A stretch of DNA of 64,000 nucleotides from Xanthomonas sp. XNM01 (GCF_014851915.1 NZ_JACVAP010000003.1:496001-560000); one strand, 5' to 3'; shown: positions 8,715 through 17,809, counted from the stretch's first letter. Notes: generated from the letters alone by a model not told the origin. Numbers and translations: made by a program.

Positions 8715-9029
8715 ATGCCCCTGCTCGCCCTGATCCCGCTGATGCTGGCCCTGTTCCAGGCGCCGGAGCCGCGCGTGCCCGCGCCGCAGGACGACGCGAT
8801 GAGCGCCAACCAGCAGAAGAAGGTGCGCGAGGCGGTGCAGGCCGGCCGCATCGTGCCGCTGGAACAGGTGCTGGCCGACGCGCTGCGCCGCTATCCGGGC
8901 ACCCTGGTCGAGGTGGAGCTGGACGGCGACGAGTACGAGATCGAGATTCTGGGCCGCGACGGCGTGGTGGTCGAACTCGAGTACGACGCGACCAATGGCC
9001 GCCTGAAGAAGATCGAGTTCGACGACTGA
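8715..9029 (+). CDS. PepSY-domain protein heading two-component operon
   Basis: A 104-residue protein with an N-terminal hydrophobic export segment (LLALIPLMLALFQ) and one PepSY unit at about 40-104 (VREAVQAGRIVPLEQVLADA, then VEVELDGDEYEIEIL and ending GRLKKIEFDD). Single-PepSY proteins of this length commonly precede PhoP/QseB-type response regulators in gammaproteobacteria. Its TGA overlaps the response-regulator ATG (TGATG), showing an operon with translational coupling. Confidence 0.9.
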   Translation: MPLLALIPLMLALFQAPEPRVPAPQDDAMSANQQKKVREAVQAGRIVPLEQVLADALRRYPGTLVEVELDGDEYEIEILGRDGVVVELEYDATNGRLKKIEFDD

Positions 9030-9694
9030 TGCGCATCCTGCTGGCCGAGGACGACATCGCGCTGGCCGCGCGGATCCGCAGTGCGCTGGAGGAGGCCGGC
9101 TTCGTCGTCGTGCACGCCGCCGACGGCGTCGATGCCGAGTACCAGGGCCAGGTCGAGGAGTTCGACGCGGCCGTGGTCGACCTGGGCCTGCCCGACCTGG
9201 ACGGGCTGAGCGTGCTCGAACGCTGGCGCGCGGCCGGGCGCGACCTGCCGGTGCTGGTGCTGACCGCGCGCGCGCGCTGGCACGACAAGCTGGCCGGGTT
9301 CGACGCCGGCGCCGACGACTACCTGACCAAGCCGTTCCAGGTCGAGGAACTGCTGCTGCGCCTGCGCGCGCTGATCCGGCGCAGCGCCGGCCATGCGCAT
9401 CCGCGCCTGCAGTGCGGGCCGCTGCAGCTGGACATCAACGCCGGCCGCTTCGACCTGGATGGCATGCCGCTGGCGCTGACCGCGCACGAGCACCGCATCC
9501 TCGCCTACTTCATGCACCACCCCGAGGTGGTGATCAGCCGCGCGCGGCTGGGCGAGCACGTCTACGAGGCCGGCTTCGATCCGGACTCCAACACCCTGGA
9601 CGTGCTGATCGGGCGCATCCGCCGCAAGCTCGGCGAGGCCAACCTGATCCACACCGTGCGCGGCCAGGGCTTCCGGCTGTCCGCGTCGGCATGA
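9029..9694 (+). CDS. OmpR/PhoP-family response regulator
   Basis: A 221-residue regulator. The receiver domain (1-115) has the acidic pocket E7-D8-D9, phospho-acceptor D51 in VVDLGLPDLDG, T79 and K101 in LTKPF. The C-terminal winged helix (about 125-218) includes TAHEHRILAYFMHHPEVVIS and the wing DSNTLDVLIGRIRRKLG. Phosphorylated by the kinase encoded next, it should bind direct repeats in DNA as a dimer. It overlaps its neighbours on both sides by 1 and 4 bases. It resembles the PhoP/QseB branch in its PepSY association; the signal is unknown. Confidence 0.95.
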   Translation: MRILLAEDDIALAARIRSALEEAGFVVVHAADGVDAEYQGQVEEFDAAVVDLGLPDLDGLSVLERWRAAGRDLPVLVLTARARWHDKLAGFDAGADDYLTKPFQVEELLLRLRALIRRSAGHAHPRLQCGPLQLDINAGRFDLDGMPLALTAHEHRILAYFMHHPEVVISRARLGEHVYEAGFDPDSNTLDVLIGRIRRKLGEANLIHTVRGQGFRLSASA

Positions 9695-11019
9695 AACGCG
9701 GCTACTCGCTGCGGCAACGGCTGCTGCTGGCGGGCACCCTGGGCGTGCTGCTGGTGTCGGCGGTGGCCACCTGGCTGCTGGGCAGCCTGTTCGAGCGGGC
9801 AACGCTCAACGCGCTGGACCGGCGCCTGGCCGACGACCTGATCGCGGTGCTGGCCCACGCCGAAACCGATGAGGCCGGCCGGCTGCACATGCGCGAGAGC
9901 AGCGACCAGCGCTACGCGCGCGTGTTTTCCGGCAGCTACTGGCAGGTGATGGACGCGCGCGCGCAGCCGCTGCTGCAGTCGCGCTCGCTGTGGGACCAGT
10001 CGCTGAGCGTGCCGCCGGCGCTGGAATCGGGCCAGCCGCAGCCGTTCGACCTGGACGGCCCCATGCAGCAGCCGCTGCGCGGCCTGGCGCAGCAGATCCG
10101 GATGCCGCGCAGCGCCGCACCGACGATCTTCGTCGTCGCCAGCGACCGCAGCCACCTGCAGGAGGACGCGGCCTATTTCCGCAACCGCACCGCGCTGGCG
10201 CTGGCGGTGCTGACCGCGCTGTGGTTCGCGGTGCTGGCCGCACAGGTCAATTTCGGCCTGCGCCCGCTGGAACGGCTCGGCCAGATCGCCGCGCGCGTGC
10301 GCCGCGGCGAGGACGCGCGCTTTCCCGAGCAGGGCCTGCTGGACGAGGTCGCGCCGCTGGCCGGCCACCTCAACGAACTGCTCGACCACCACGGGCGCAT
10401 GGTTGCGCGCGCGCGCAGCAGCGCCGAGGACCTGGCGCATGCGCTGAAGACCCCGCTGGCGGTGCTGGCCGCCGAGACCGAGGGCGACGGCCGCGACTGG
10501 CGGCAGACCGTCGGCGAACAGACCCGGCGCATGCGCGGCAGCATCGACCGCTACCTGGCGGTGGGCGTGGCCGCCGATCCGCGCCAGCGCACGCCGGTCC
10601 AGCCGGTGGTGGCCGCGCTGGCGCGGGTGATGCAGCGCGTGCACGCCGGGCGCGCGCTGGCGTTCGACCTCGACGGCTGCGGCGGCGAGGTCTTCGCCGG
10701 TGCGCGCGAGGATCTGGAGGAAATGCTCGGCAACCTGCTCGACAACGCCGCCCGCTGGGCGACCGCGCGGATCGCGGTGAGCGCCACGCGCGAGGGCGAC
10801 ACGCTGCGGATCGTCGTCGCCGACGACGGCCCGGGCCTCCCGCCGGAGGCGCTGGCGCGCGTGGTCGAGCGGCGCGTCCGCCTGGACGAGCGCGCCTCCA
10901 GCAGCGGCCTGGGCCTGGCGATCGTCAGCGACATCGCCGACAGCTATGCCGGCCGGCTGGAGCTGGCCAACGGCGGCCCCGGCCTGCGCGCCACCCTGGT
11001 CCTGCCCGCCGGGTCCTGA
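9691..11019 (+). CDS. sensor histidine kinase (HisKA-type, PhoQ/QseC-like layout)
   Basis: A 442-residue kinase with two membrane segments (about residues 13-32 and 168-188) enclosing a ~135-residue periplasmic sensor, a HAMP-like linker, the phospho-acceptor H250 in EDLAHALKTPLAVL, and a HATPase_c domain with N-box NLLDNAARWA, G1 DDGPGLP and G2 GLGLAIV. It phosphorylates the response regulator whose stop it overlaps (ATGA). The preceding PepSY protein may interact with the periplasmic part. The signal (Mg2+, peptides or envelope stress in related systems) cannot be read from the sequence. Confidence 0.95.
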   Translation: MKRGYSLRQRLLLAGTLGVLLVSAVATWLLGSLFERATLNALDRRLADDLIAVLAHAETDEAGRLHMRESSDQRYARVFSGSYWQVMDARAQPLLQSRSLWDQSLSVPPALESGQPQPFDLDGPMQQPLRGLAQQIRMPRSAAPTIFVVASDRSHLQEDAAYFRNRTALALAVLTALWFAVLAAQVNFGLRPLERLGQIAARVRRGEDARFPEQGLLDEVAPLAGHLNELLDHHGRMVARARSSAEDLAHALKTPLAVLAAETEGDGRDWRQTVGEQTRRMRGSIDRYLAVGVAADPRQRTPVQPVVAALARVMQRVHAGRALAFDLDGCGGEVFAGAREDLEEMLGNLLDNAARWATARIAVSATREGDTLRIVVADDGPGLPPEALARVVERRVRLDERASSSGLGLAIVSDIADSYAGRLELANGGPGLRATLVLPAGS

Positions 11020-11102
11020 GCGCGACGGCGGCATCGCGCGGGTGCCGGGCACCGCCGGCGTCCGACGTTGCGACGCCTCCGGATCGACAGCCCGCCACCG
11101 CC

Positions 11103-11131
11103 TGCATCCGGCGCGACGCTCGCCGCGTATC
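11103..11131 (+). promoter_or_regulatory. ECF (SigK-like) promoter TGCATCC-N16-CGTATC, copy 1
   Basis: TGCATCC (11103-11109), 16 bases, then CGTATC (11126-11131), 31 bases before the ATG at 11163. The identical pair with identical spacing recurs at 13472-13500. It resembles the CCATCC/CCGAAT type recognised by mycobacterial SigK, and a SigK/RskA-like pair is encoded just downstream, so this is probably an autoregulated ECF promoter. Confidence 0.7.
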
Positions 11132-11162
11132 CGTCTGCAGTACCCACCGGCGGAGCCGCCCG

Positions 11163-11954
11163 ATGCCCGACCGTCCCCGACCCCCCGTCCGCCCGCCCTG
11201 GCTGCTGGCCGCCGCGCTGTGCCTGGCGGGCACGGCCGGCGCGGCGCCGCTGCAGCAGCAGGCCCGGGCGTTCGCCGCCGACGGTGCACCGCTGTACGGC
11301 GAGACCCACTGGACCGGGCTGGACCGGCCCGACGGCCTGACCCGGCTGGTGCTCTACACCTGCCCCGACGGCCGCGCGTTCGCCCGCAAGCGGCTGTGGC
11401 GCCGCGGCGACCCGGCCGCGCCGGACTTCCAGTTCGACGATGCCCGCAGCGGCTACCGCGAAGGCGTGCGCGGCGATGGCGCGCGCGAGGTCTTCGTGCG
11501 CACCGCTGCCACGGCGCCCACCACCGTCCGTCCGCTGCAGGTGCCGGCGGACGGGGTGATCGACGCCGGCTTCGTCGAGGCCGTGCGCCACCACTGGCCC
11601 GCGCTGGCGGCCGGCCGGGCGGTCCGGTTCGGCGTCCTGGTGCCGTCGATGCAGCGCTTCGTGCCGGTCAAGCTGGAGCCTGTCGGCGCGCAGGCCTGGC
11701 ACGGCCAGCCGGCGCATCGCCTGCGGATGACGCTGGACCAGTGGTTCGGCTTCGCGGTGCCGGCCACGTCCCTGGTCTTTTCCCGGGACGGCGAGCGGCT
11801 GCTGGAGTTCGCCGGCACCGGCAACGTGCGCGACCGGCGCGGACGCAACCCGCAGGTGCGGATCGTGTTCCCGCAGCCGCCGCGGCCGGCCGCCGACGGC
11901 GACGCCTTCGCCCGCGACCTGGAGCGGCCGCTGGTCGCGGACTGCGGGCCATGA
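11163..11954 (+). CDS. secreted protein of unknown function preceding the sigma/anti-sigma pair
   Basis: A 263-residue protein with a signal peptide (hydrophobic WLLAAALCLAGTAGA, cleavage near residue 28) and no domain I recognise. A pattern of aromatic and charged strands (GETHWTGLDRPDGLTRLVLY, then SGYREGVRGDGAREVFVRT) suggests a beta-rich periplasmic fold. A conserved-looking C-terminal half contains LRMTLDQWFGFAVPATSLVF. It starts 31 bases after the ECF promoter and lies upstream of the sigma gene, so it is probably part of the same stress regulon as the lipid operon. It may act on membrane lipids or oxidised products in the periplasm, but that is inference from context. Confidence 0.8.
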   Translation: MPDRPRPPVRPPWLLAAALCLAGTAGAAPLQQQARAFAADGAPLYGETHWTGLDRPDGLTRLVLYTCPDGRAFARKRLWRRGDPAAPDFQFDDARSGYREGVRGDGAREVFVRTAATAPTTVRPLQVPADGVIDAGFVEAVRHHWPALAAGRAVRFGVLVPSMQRFVPVKLEPVGAQAWHGQPAHRLRMTLDQWFGFAVPATSLVFSRDGERLLEFAGTGNVRDRRGRNPQVRIVFPQPPRPAADGDAFARDLERPLVADCGP

Positions 11955-12021
11955 GCGGCTTGCCAGCCGGCCGGCGAACGCCGAGGATGCGGGCTCGCCT
12001 CCAAGCCGGAACGCCGCCGCA

Positions 12022-12597
12022 ATGCCCCGACCCGACAGTGCCGACGAGGCGGGCGCCGCCGCGCTGGCACAGCTGCTGGCCCGCGTCGCCGACGGCGACC
12101 GCCGCGCCTTCGAGCAGCTCTACGCCAACGTGTCGCCGCGCCTGTTCGACATCTGCCTGCGCCTGCTGCGCGAGCGCGCCGATGCCGAGGACACGCTGCA
12201 GGACGTGTTCGCCACGATCTGGCACAAGGCCGGCCAGTTCGACCCCGGCAAGGCCGCGGCCATGACCTGGCTGGCCACGCTGGCGCGCAACCGCGCGATC
12301 GACCGGCTGCGTGCGGCGCCGCCGCGCGGCAGCCAGGATCCGATCGAACTGGCCGAGGTGCTGGCCGACGAGGACGGCGCCGGCCCGATGCCGGCCGCCG
12401 AAGCCGCTTCCGACCGCGCACGGCTGGAGCACTGCCTGGGCGGCCTGGAGCCGCGCCGGAGCACGCTGATCCGCGCCGCTTTTTTCGATGGCTCGACCTA
12501 CGAGGAGCTCGCCCACCGCAGCGGATCGCCGCTGGGGTCGGTCAAGAGCTGGATCCGGCGTGGGCTGGCCCAGCTCAGGACGTGCCTGGAACGATGA
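12022..12597 (+). CDS. ECF sigma factor, SigK-like
   Basis: A 191-residue ECF sigma factor: region 2 at about 20-90 (FEQLYANVSPRLFDICLRLL, then DAEDTLQDVFATIWHKAGQF and TWLATLARNRAIDRLR) and region 4 at about 135-188 (SKEL-like STYEELAHRSGSPLGSVKSW). The pattern is that of sigma factors paired with RskA-type anti-sigma factors. The next gene encodes such a protein and overlaps by 4 bases. Two identical ECF promoters (11103, 13472) flank the pair, so it probably controls itself and the adjoining lipid operon in response to membrane or photooxidative stress. Confidence 0.93.
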   Translation: MPRPDSADEAGAAALAQLLARVADGDRRAFEQLYANVSPRLFDICLRLLRERADAEDTLQDVFATIWHKAGQFDPGKAAAMTWLATLARNRAIDRLRAAPPRGSQDPIELAEVLADEDGAGPMPAAEAASDRARLEHCLGGLEPRRSTLIRAAFFDGSTYEELAHRSGSPLGSVKSWIRRGLAQLRTCLER

Positions 12598-13376
12598 ACA
12601 TCCGCCATTCCGACGAGACGGGCGAAGGCCCGACCGGGGCCGACCTGCTGGCCGGCGAGTACGTGCTGGGCGTGCTCGATCCCGAGACCCGCGCGCAGGT
12701 GCGCGAGCGCATCGCCACCGATCCCGGCTTCGCCCGGCTGGTCGCCGACTGGGAGCGCCGGCTCGCGCCGCTGCTCGAGGACATCGGCGGCGTGCCGGTG
12801 CCGGCGCACCTGTGGCCGCAGCTGCGCCAGCGCCTGGGCTGGGCCGCGGTGGAGGCGACGCCGGCACCGGCGCGTGGCCCGTGGCAGAACCCGCGGCTGT
12901 GGCAGGCCACCACCGCGCTGGCCGCCTGCGCCGCGCTGGTGGCGGTGCTGGTCGGCCGCCAGCCCGACGTGCCGGCCCCGCTGCCGGCCCCGCCGGTGGT
13001 CTCGGCCCCGGCCGTGCCGGCCGAGGATCCGGCGGCCACCCGTCCGGTGACGCCGCTGCTGCGCGACGACGGCAGCCCCGGCTGGCTGGCGTCGGTCGAC
13101 CGCAGCCACGGCACCGTGCTGATGGTGCCGGTGCCCGCGCCGGCCGATGCCGGGGGCCGCGTCCCCGAGCTGTGGCTGATCTCGCCGGCCGGCCAGGTGC
13201 GTTCGCTCGGCGTGGTCTCGCACGAGCGCGCGCATACGGTCACCGTTCCGGACACGCTGCGCGCGGACCTGGTGGCCGGTGCGGCGCTGGCGATCACCCT
13301 GGAGCCCGAAGGCGGCGCGCCGACCGGCGTGGCCACCGGGCCGATCGTGGCCAAGGGCGACATCGCCCTGCTCTGA
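12594..13376 (+). CDS. anti-sigma factor, RskA-type
   Basis: A 260-residue protein with a cytosolic anti-sigma domain (about 10-85: LLAGEYVLGVLDPETRAQVR, then DWERRLAPLLEDI), one membrane segment (about 102-123, TALAACAALVAVLVGR), a proline/alanine linker and a periplasmic RskA C-terminal domain (about 155-260, with GTVLMVPVPAPADAGGRVPE and ELWLISPAG). It should hold the upstream sigma factor at the membrane until a signal triggers its proteolysis. It lacks the zinc-binding HxxxCxxC motif of ChrR, although the neighbouring lipid genes are of the kind ChrR/sigma-E controls in Rhodobacter. Confidence 0.93.
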   Translation: MNIRHSDETGEGPTGADLLAGEYVLGVLDPETRAQVRERIATDPGFARLVADWERRLAPLLEDIGGVPVPAHLWPQLRQRLGWAAVEATPAPARGPWQNPRLWQATTALAACAALVAVLVGRQPDVPAPLPAPPVVSAPAVPAEDPAATRPVTPLLRDDGSPGWLASVDRSHGTVLMVPVPAPADAGGRVPELWLISPAGQVRSLGVVSHERAHTVTVPDTLRADLVAGAALAITLEPEGGAPTGVATGPIVAKGDIALL

Positions 13377-13396
13377 CGGCCGTTCCCGCGGCCGTC
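13375..13396 (+). terminator. short hairpin after anti-sigma gene
   Basis: GACGGCCG and CGGCCGTC form an 8-bp stem with a 6-base loop, starting inside the stop codon. There is no T-run. It may separate the sigma operon from the lipid operon, which has its own promoter. Confidence 0.35.
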
Positions 13397-13471
13397 CCGT
13401 CCCTGGCGGGCGGCCGCAGCGGGTGCCCGACCGGCACCCTGCAACGCCGGGATGAAATTTTCGCCGGCGGC

Positions 13472-13500
13472 TGCATCCGGATCGTGCCGGCGTCCGTATC
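13472..13500 (+). promoter_or_regulatory. ECF (SigK-like) promoter TGCATCC-N16-CGTATC, copy 2
   Basis: TGCATCC (13472-13478), 16 bases, CGTATC (13495-13500), 27 bases before the desaturase ATG at 13528. Both boxes and the spacing are identical to the copy at 11103, while the spacers differ after their first two bases (GG). This marks the lipid operon as a target of the sigma factor encoded just upstream. Confidence 0.7.
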
Positions 13501-13527
13501 TCCATGCATTGCCCATGGAGACGCCCG

Positions 13528-14490
13528 ATGCCGGCTTCCGCCTCCGGTCCATCCACCACCGTCCCCGCCCGCGGGACGTGGACCGCCCTGCGCCGCTGGA
13601 TCGATGCCGGCCGCCATGACGGCGTCGCCGATCCGGCCGATGCCGAGCGGATCGACTGGCTGCGCGCGCTGCCGTTCCTGGGCATGCACCTGGCCTGCAT
13701 CGGCGTGGTCTGGGTGGGCGTGTCGTGGACGGCGGTGCTGGTGGCGCTGGCGCTGTACGCGCTGCGGATGTTCGCGATCACCGGCTTCTACCACCGCTAC
13801 TTCTCGCACCGCACCTTCCGCACCTCGCGCCCGGTGCAGTTCCTGTTCGCGGTGCTGGGCGCGTCCAGCGTGCAGCGCGGGCCGCTGTGGTGGGCCGCGC
13901 ACCACCGCCACCACCACCGCCACGCCGACGGCCCGCAGGATCCGCATTCGCCGGTCGTGCACGGCTTCTGGCGCAGCCACGTCGGCTGGTTCCTGACCCG
14001 CGGCGGCTTCGCCACCGACTGGTCGCGCATCCCCGACCTGGCCGGCTATCCGGAACTGCGCTGGCTGGACCGCTTCGACGTCGCGGTGCCGGTGCTGCTG
14101 GCCGCCGCGCTGTACGCGCTGGGCGCGGCGCTCGAACGCTTCGCGCCCGGCCTGGGCACCAGCGGCCCGCAGCTGCTGGTCTGGGGCTTCTTCGTGTCCA
14201 CGGTGGTGCTGTTCCACGCCACGGTGACGATCAACTCGCTGGCGCACCGCTTCGGCAGCCGCCGCTTCGAGACCCGCGACGACAGCCGCAACAACCTGTG
14301 GCTGGCGCTGCTGACCTTCGGCGAGGGCTGGCACAACAACCACCACTTCTTCCCCGGCACCGCCCGTCAGGGCTTCCGCTGGTGGGAGATCGACCTGACC
14401 TGGTACGGACTGCGGCTGCTGGCCGCGCTGCGCCTGGTCCACGACCTCAAGCCGGTGCCCGCCTGGGTGCTGGCGCGCGCGAAGGACTGA
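13528..14490 (+). CDS. acyl-CoA / acyl-lipid delta-9-type fatty acid desaturase
   Basis: A 320-residue membrane di-iron enzyme with the three histidine boxes of the stearoyl-CoA desaturase class: HRYFSHR (about 89-95), a histidine-rich [10 protein letters not shown] (about 125-134) and WHNNHHFF (about 270-277), separated by hydrophobic hairpins. It would introduce a double bond into a saturated acyl chain with O2 and an electron donor. The double bond is what the downstream CFA-type methyltransferases need as substrate. The start at 13528 follows GGAGA; an upstream ATG at 13504 lies very close to the promoter -10 and is less likely. Confidence 0.93.
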   Translation: MPASASGPSTTVPARGTWTALRRWIDAGRHDGVADPADAERIDWLRALPFLGMHLACIGVVWVGVSWTAVLVALALYALRMFAITGFYHRYFSHRTFRTSRPVQFLFAVLGASSVQRGPLWWAAHHRHHHRHADGPQDPHSPVVHGFWRSHVGWFLTRGGFATDWSRIPDLAGYPELRWLDRFDVAVPVLLAAALYALGAALERFAPGLGTSGPQLLVWGFFVSTVVLFHATVTINSLAHRFGSRRFETRDDSRNNLWLALLTFGEGWHNNHHFFPGTARQGFRWWEIDLTWYGLRLLAALRLVHDLKPVPAWVLARAKD

Positions 14491-14493
14491 CCC

Positions 14494-15783
14494 ATGCGGA
14501 TCGCGATCGTCGGCTCCGGCATCGCCGGCCTGGCCTCGGCCTGGTGGCTGTCGCGCCGCCACGAGGTGGTGCTGTTCGAGGCCGATGCGCGGCTCGGCGG
14601 CCATACCCACACCCACGCGGTCGAACGCGCGGACGGCGTGCACCACGTCGATACCGGCTTCATCGTGTTCAACCCGGCGCACTACCCGCTGCTGGGCGCG
14701 CTGTTCGACGAGCTCGGCGTGGCCTCGCGGCCGACCACCATGAGCTTCTCGGTGCACCGCGAGGCCGATGGCCTGGAGTACAACGCCGGCAGCCTGCGCG
14801 GCCTGTTCTGCCAGCCGCGCAACCTGGCCTCGCCCGCGTTCTGGGGAATGCTGCGCGACCTGGCGCGCTTCTACCGCAGTGCACCGGCCCTGCTCGACGA
14901 CGCCGGCCCGGGCCCGTCGCTGGGCGAGTACCTGGATGCCGGCGGCTACGGCGCGCTGTTCCGCGACGCGCACCTGGTGCCGATGGCCTCGGCGCTGTGG
15001 TCCTCGTCGTCGCAGCGGGTGCTCGATTTCCCTGCACGTTACCTGGTCGAGTTCATGGCCAACCACCAGATGCTCGACCTCGGCGCGCGCGCGCCGTGGC
15101 GCACCGTGGTCGGCGGCTCGTCGCGCTACATCGAGGCGATGCGCGCACGCTGGCAGGCGCAGGTGCGCACCCGGTGTCCGGTGCTGGGCGTGCGCCGCTT
15201 CGCCGACGCGGTCGAGGTGATCAGCGCGCATGGCGTGGAGCGCTTCGACCACGTGGTGATGGCCTGCCACAGCGACCAGGCGCTGGCCCTGCTGCAGGAT
15301 CCGGCCGACACCGAGCATGCGCTGCTGTCGGCGATCCGCTACCAGGCCAACGACGTGGCCCTGCACACCGACACCCGCCTGCTGCCGCGGCGGCGCGCGG
15401 CATGGGCGGCCTGGAACGCCCACGTGCCGTCCGATCCGGACCATCCCTGCACGGTCAGCTACTGCATGAACCTGCTGCAGGGGCTGCGCGCGGCCGACAC
15501 CTTCGTGGTCACGCTCAACCGCACCGCGGCGATCGCACCGGAGCGGCTGCTGGCGCGGATGCGCTACGCGCACCCGGTCCACGACCACGCGATGGTCGCC
15601 GCGCAGGCGCAGCGCGCGCGCATCCAGGGCCACCGCCGCACCTGGTTCGCCGGCGCGTACTGGGGCTGGGGCTTCCACGAGGACGGCATCCGCAGCGCGC
15701 GCGACGTGGTCGCCGCGCTCGACCCGGAAGCGCTGTCGCCGGCACCGGTGGCACCGCCGCGTGGCGAGGCCGCGCGCGCATGA
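14494..15783 (+). CDS. FAD-dependent amine-oxidase-like oxidoreductase
   Basis: A 429-residue flavoprotein opening with a dinucleotide-binding fold (IVGSGIAGLASAWWLSRRHE) and the second FAD contact EADARLGGHTHTH, then SSQRVLDFPARYLVEFMANH and a C-terminal FAD motif near AGAYWGWGFHEDG. The family (COG2907) is almost always found beside DUF1365 and CFA synthase genes, as here: its stop overlaps the DUF1365 start. In that context it is thought to oxidise or desaturate an acyl chain, with counterparts in bacterial furan or modified fatty-acid synthesis. The precise reaction here is inference. Confidence 0.93.
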   Translation: MRIAIVGSGIAGLASAWWLSRRHEVVLFEADARLGGHTHTHAVERADGVHHVDTGFIVFNPAHYPLLGALFDELGVASRPTTMSFSVHREADGLEYNAGSLRGLFCQPRNLASPAFWGMLRDLARFYRSAPALLDDAGPGPSLGEYLDAGGYGALFRDAHLVPMASALWSSSSQRVLDFPARYLVEFMANHQMLDLGARAPWRTVVGGSSRYIEAMRARWQAQVRTRCPVLGVRRFADAVEVISAHGVERFDHVVMACHSDQALALLQDPADTEHALLSAIRYQANDVALHTDTRLLPRRRAAWAAWNAHVPSDPDHPCTVSYCMNLLQGLRAADTFVVTLNRTAAIAPERLLARMRYAHPVHDHAMVAAQAQRARIQGHRRTWFAGAYWGWGFHEDGIRSARDVVAALDPEALSPAPVAPPRGEAARA

Positions 15784-16562
15784 GTTCCGGCGCACCCCTG
15801 CACAGCGCGGTCTACGAAGGCCACGTGCGCCACCGCCGGCATGCGCCGGTGGCGCATGCGTTCGACTACCGCGTCGCGCAGCTGTACTTGGACCTGGACG
15901 AACTGGAGCGCGTGTTCGCCGGCCGCTGGCTGTGGTCGCACGAGCGCGCCAACCTGGCCAGCTTCCGCCGCGCCGATTTCCTGCGACCGGCCGACGTCGA
16001 ACTGCGCAGCGCGGTCCGCGCGCGGGTCGCCGCGGTCACCGGGCGCGCGCCGGACGGACCGATCCGCCTGCTCACCCACCTGCGCTACGCCGGCCTGCAG
16101 TTCAATCCGGTCAGCTTCTACTACTGCTACCAGGCCGACGGCAGCACGCTCGACGCGATCGTGGCCGACATCACCAACACGCCGTGGAAGGAACGCCACG
16201 CCTACGTGCTGCCGATCGAGGCCGGCAAGGTGCATGGCCGCGCCCGTGCCTGGGACTTCGACAAGCGCTTCCACGTGTCGCCGTTCATGCCGATGGACTG
16301 CGGCTATCACTGGCGCTTCACCCCGCCCGGCGAGGATCTGCACGTCCACATGGACGTGTTCCACGCCGGTACCCGCAGCTTCGATGCCACCCTCGCCCTG
16401 CAGCGCCGCCCGCTGGACGGGCGCTCGCTGGCACGGGTGCTGTGGCGCTATCCGGCGATGACCGCACAGGTGGTCGGCGCCATCCACTGGCAGGCGCTGC
16501 GGCTGTGGCTCAAGCGCGCGCCGGTCCACGACCATCCCCGCAAGGCGGCCTCGCCCCGATGA
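15780..16562 (+). CDS. DUF1365 family protein
   Basis: A 260-residue soluble protein with the DUF1365 signature: an N-terminal VYEGHVRHRRHAPVAHAF, then FNPVSFYYCY (about 118-127), a central KERHAYVLP and KRFHVSPFMPMDCGYHWRF (about 160-180). The family occurs next to CFA synthase and the FAD oxidoreductase in many proteobacteria and is implicated with them in lipid modification; its chemistry is not settled. It overlaps both neighbours by 4 bases. Confidence 0.95.
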   Translation: MSSGAPLHSAVYEGHVRHRRHAPVAHAFDYRVAQLYLDLDELERVFAGRWLWSHERANLASFRRADFLRPADVELRSAVRARVAAVTGRAPDGPIRLLTHLRYAGLQFNPVSFYYCYQADGSTLDAIVADITNTPWKERHAYVLPIEAGKVHGRARAWDFDKRFHVSPFMPMDCGYHWRFTPPGEDLHVHMDVFHAGTRSFDATLALQRRPLDGRSLARVLWRYPAMTAQVVGAIHWQALRLWLKRAPVHDHPRKAASPR

Positions 16563-17809
16563 ACCAGATCGCAGACCCCTCCTCCCCCGCGCGCAGCGGC
16601 CAGTTCGACGGCTGGCTGCGCCGCCGCCTGCTCGGGCAGCTGGCAACGCTGGCGCACGGCCAACTGCGCATCACCGATCCCTGGGGCGAATGCCGGCTCG
16701 GCATGCCGGCGGCCGACGGCCTGTCGGTGCACGTGCGGATCGACGACCCGGCGTTCTACCGCGCGCTCGCCACCCAGGGCAGCGTCGGCGCCGGCGAGGC
16801 CTACATCGACGGCCTGTGGCGCTGCGACGACCTGGTGGGCCTGGTGCGCCTGCTGGTGCGCAACCGCGAGCTGCTCGACGGCATGGAAAGCGGCCTCGCG
16901 CGGCTGGGCGGCGTCGCCCTGCGCGCCTGGGCCGCCCTGCGCCGCAACACCCGCGACGGCGCGCGCCGCAACATCGCCGCCCACTACGACCTGGGCAACG
17001 ATTTCTTCGGCCTGTTCCTGTCGCCGGACCTGATGTATTCCTCGGCGATGTTCGCCTACCCGGGCGAGCCGCTGGAGATCGCCTCCACCCGCAAGCTCGA
17101 CCGCATCTGCCAGCGACTGGGGCTGCGGCCGGGCCTGCGCGTGGTCGAGATCGGCACCGGCTGGGGCGGCTTCGCGGTGCATGCGGCGAGCCGCTACGGC
17201 TGCCACGTCACCACCACCACGATCTCGCGCGAGCAGCACGCGCTGGCGCGGCAGCGGATCGACGCGGCCGGCGTCGCGCACCTGGTCGACCTGCGCCTGG
17301 ACGACTACCGCGACCTCGATGGCCAGTACGACCGGCTGGTGTCGATCGAGATGATCGAGGCGATCGGCGCGCAGTACCTCGACACCTACTTCGGCAAGGT
17401 CGGCGCGCTGCTGCGCCCGGACGGCCTGGCGCTGCTGCAGGCGATCACGATCGAGGACCACCGCTACGTGCAGGCGCGCGACAGCGTCGACTACATCAAG
17501 CGCTTCGTGTTCCCCGGCAGCTTCATCCCGTCGATCGCCGCGATGCTCGACGCCAAGACCCGCAGCAGCGACCTGCAGCTGGTCGGCCAGGAGGACTTCG
17601 GCCTGTCCTACGCGCTGACCCTGCGCGCCTGGCGCGAACGCTTCATGCGGCAGCTGCCGCAGGTGCGCGCGCAGGGCTTCGACGAGCGCTTCATCCGCCT
17701 GTGGCAGTTCTACCTGGCCTACTGCGAGGGCGGCTTCCTGGAGCGTTCGATCGGCGTGTCGCACCTGCTGCTGGCCCGGCCCGGCCATCGCCCGGAGCTG
17801 GCCGCATGA
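16559..17809 (+). CDS. cfa: cyclopropane-fatty-acyl-phospholipid synthase family methyltransferase
   Basis: A 416-residue enzyme with the CFA N-terminal lipid-binding domain (about 25-125, including SVGAGEAYIDGLWRCDDLVG) and a SAM methyltransferase domain from about 135 (HYDLGNDFFGLFLSPDLMYS, the SAM loop EIGTGWGGFA at 197-206, SIEMIEAIG and QAITIEDHRY). It transfers a methylene or methyl group from SAM to the double bond of an acyl chain in the membrane. The usual Cys of the GCGWGG loop is Thr200 here. Position behind the desaturase and FAD oxidoreductase suggests it could feed a methylated/furan product as well as a cyclopropane. Confidence 0.95.
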   Translation: MNQIADPSSPARSGQFDGWLRRRLLGQLATLAHGQLRITDPWGECRLGMPAADGLSVHVRIDDPAFYRALATQGSVGAGEAYIDGLWRCDDLVGLVRLLVRNRELLDGMESGLARLGGVALRAWAALRRNTRDGARRNIAAHYDLGNDFFGLFLSPDLMYSSAMFAYPGEPLEIASTRKLDRICQRLGLRPGLRVVEIGTGWGGFAVHAASRYGCHVTTTTISREQHALARQRIDAAGVAHLVDLRLDDYRDLDGQYDRLVSIEMIEAIGAQYLDTYFGKVGALLRPDGLALLQAITIEDHRYVQARDSVDYIKRFVFPGSFIPSIAAMLDAKTRSSDLQLVGQEDFGLSYALTLRAWRERFMRQLPQVRAQGFDERFIRLWQFYLAYCEGGFLERSIGVSHLLLARPGHRPELAA

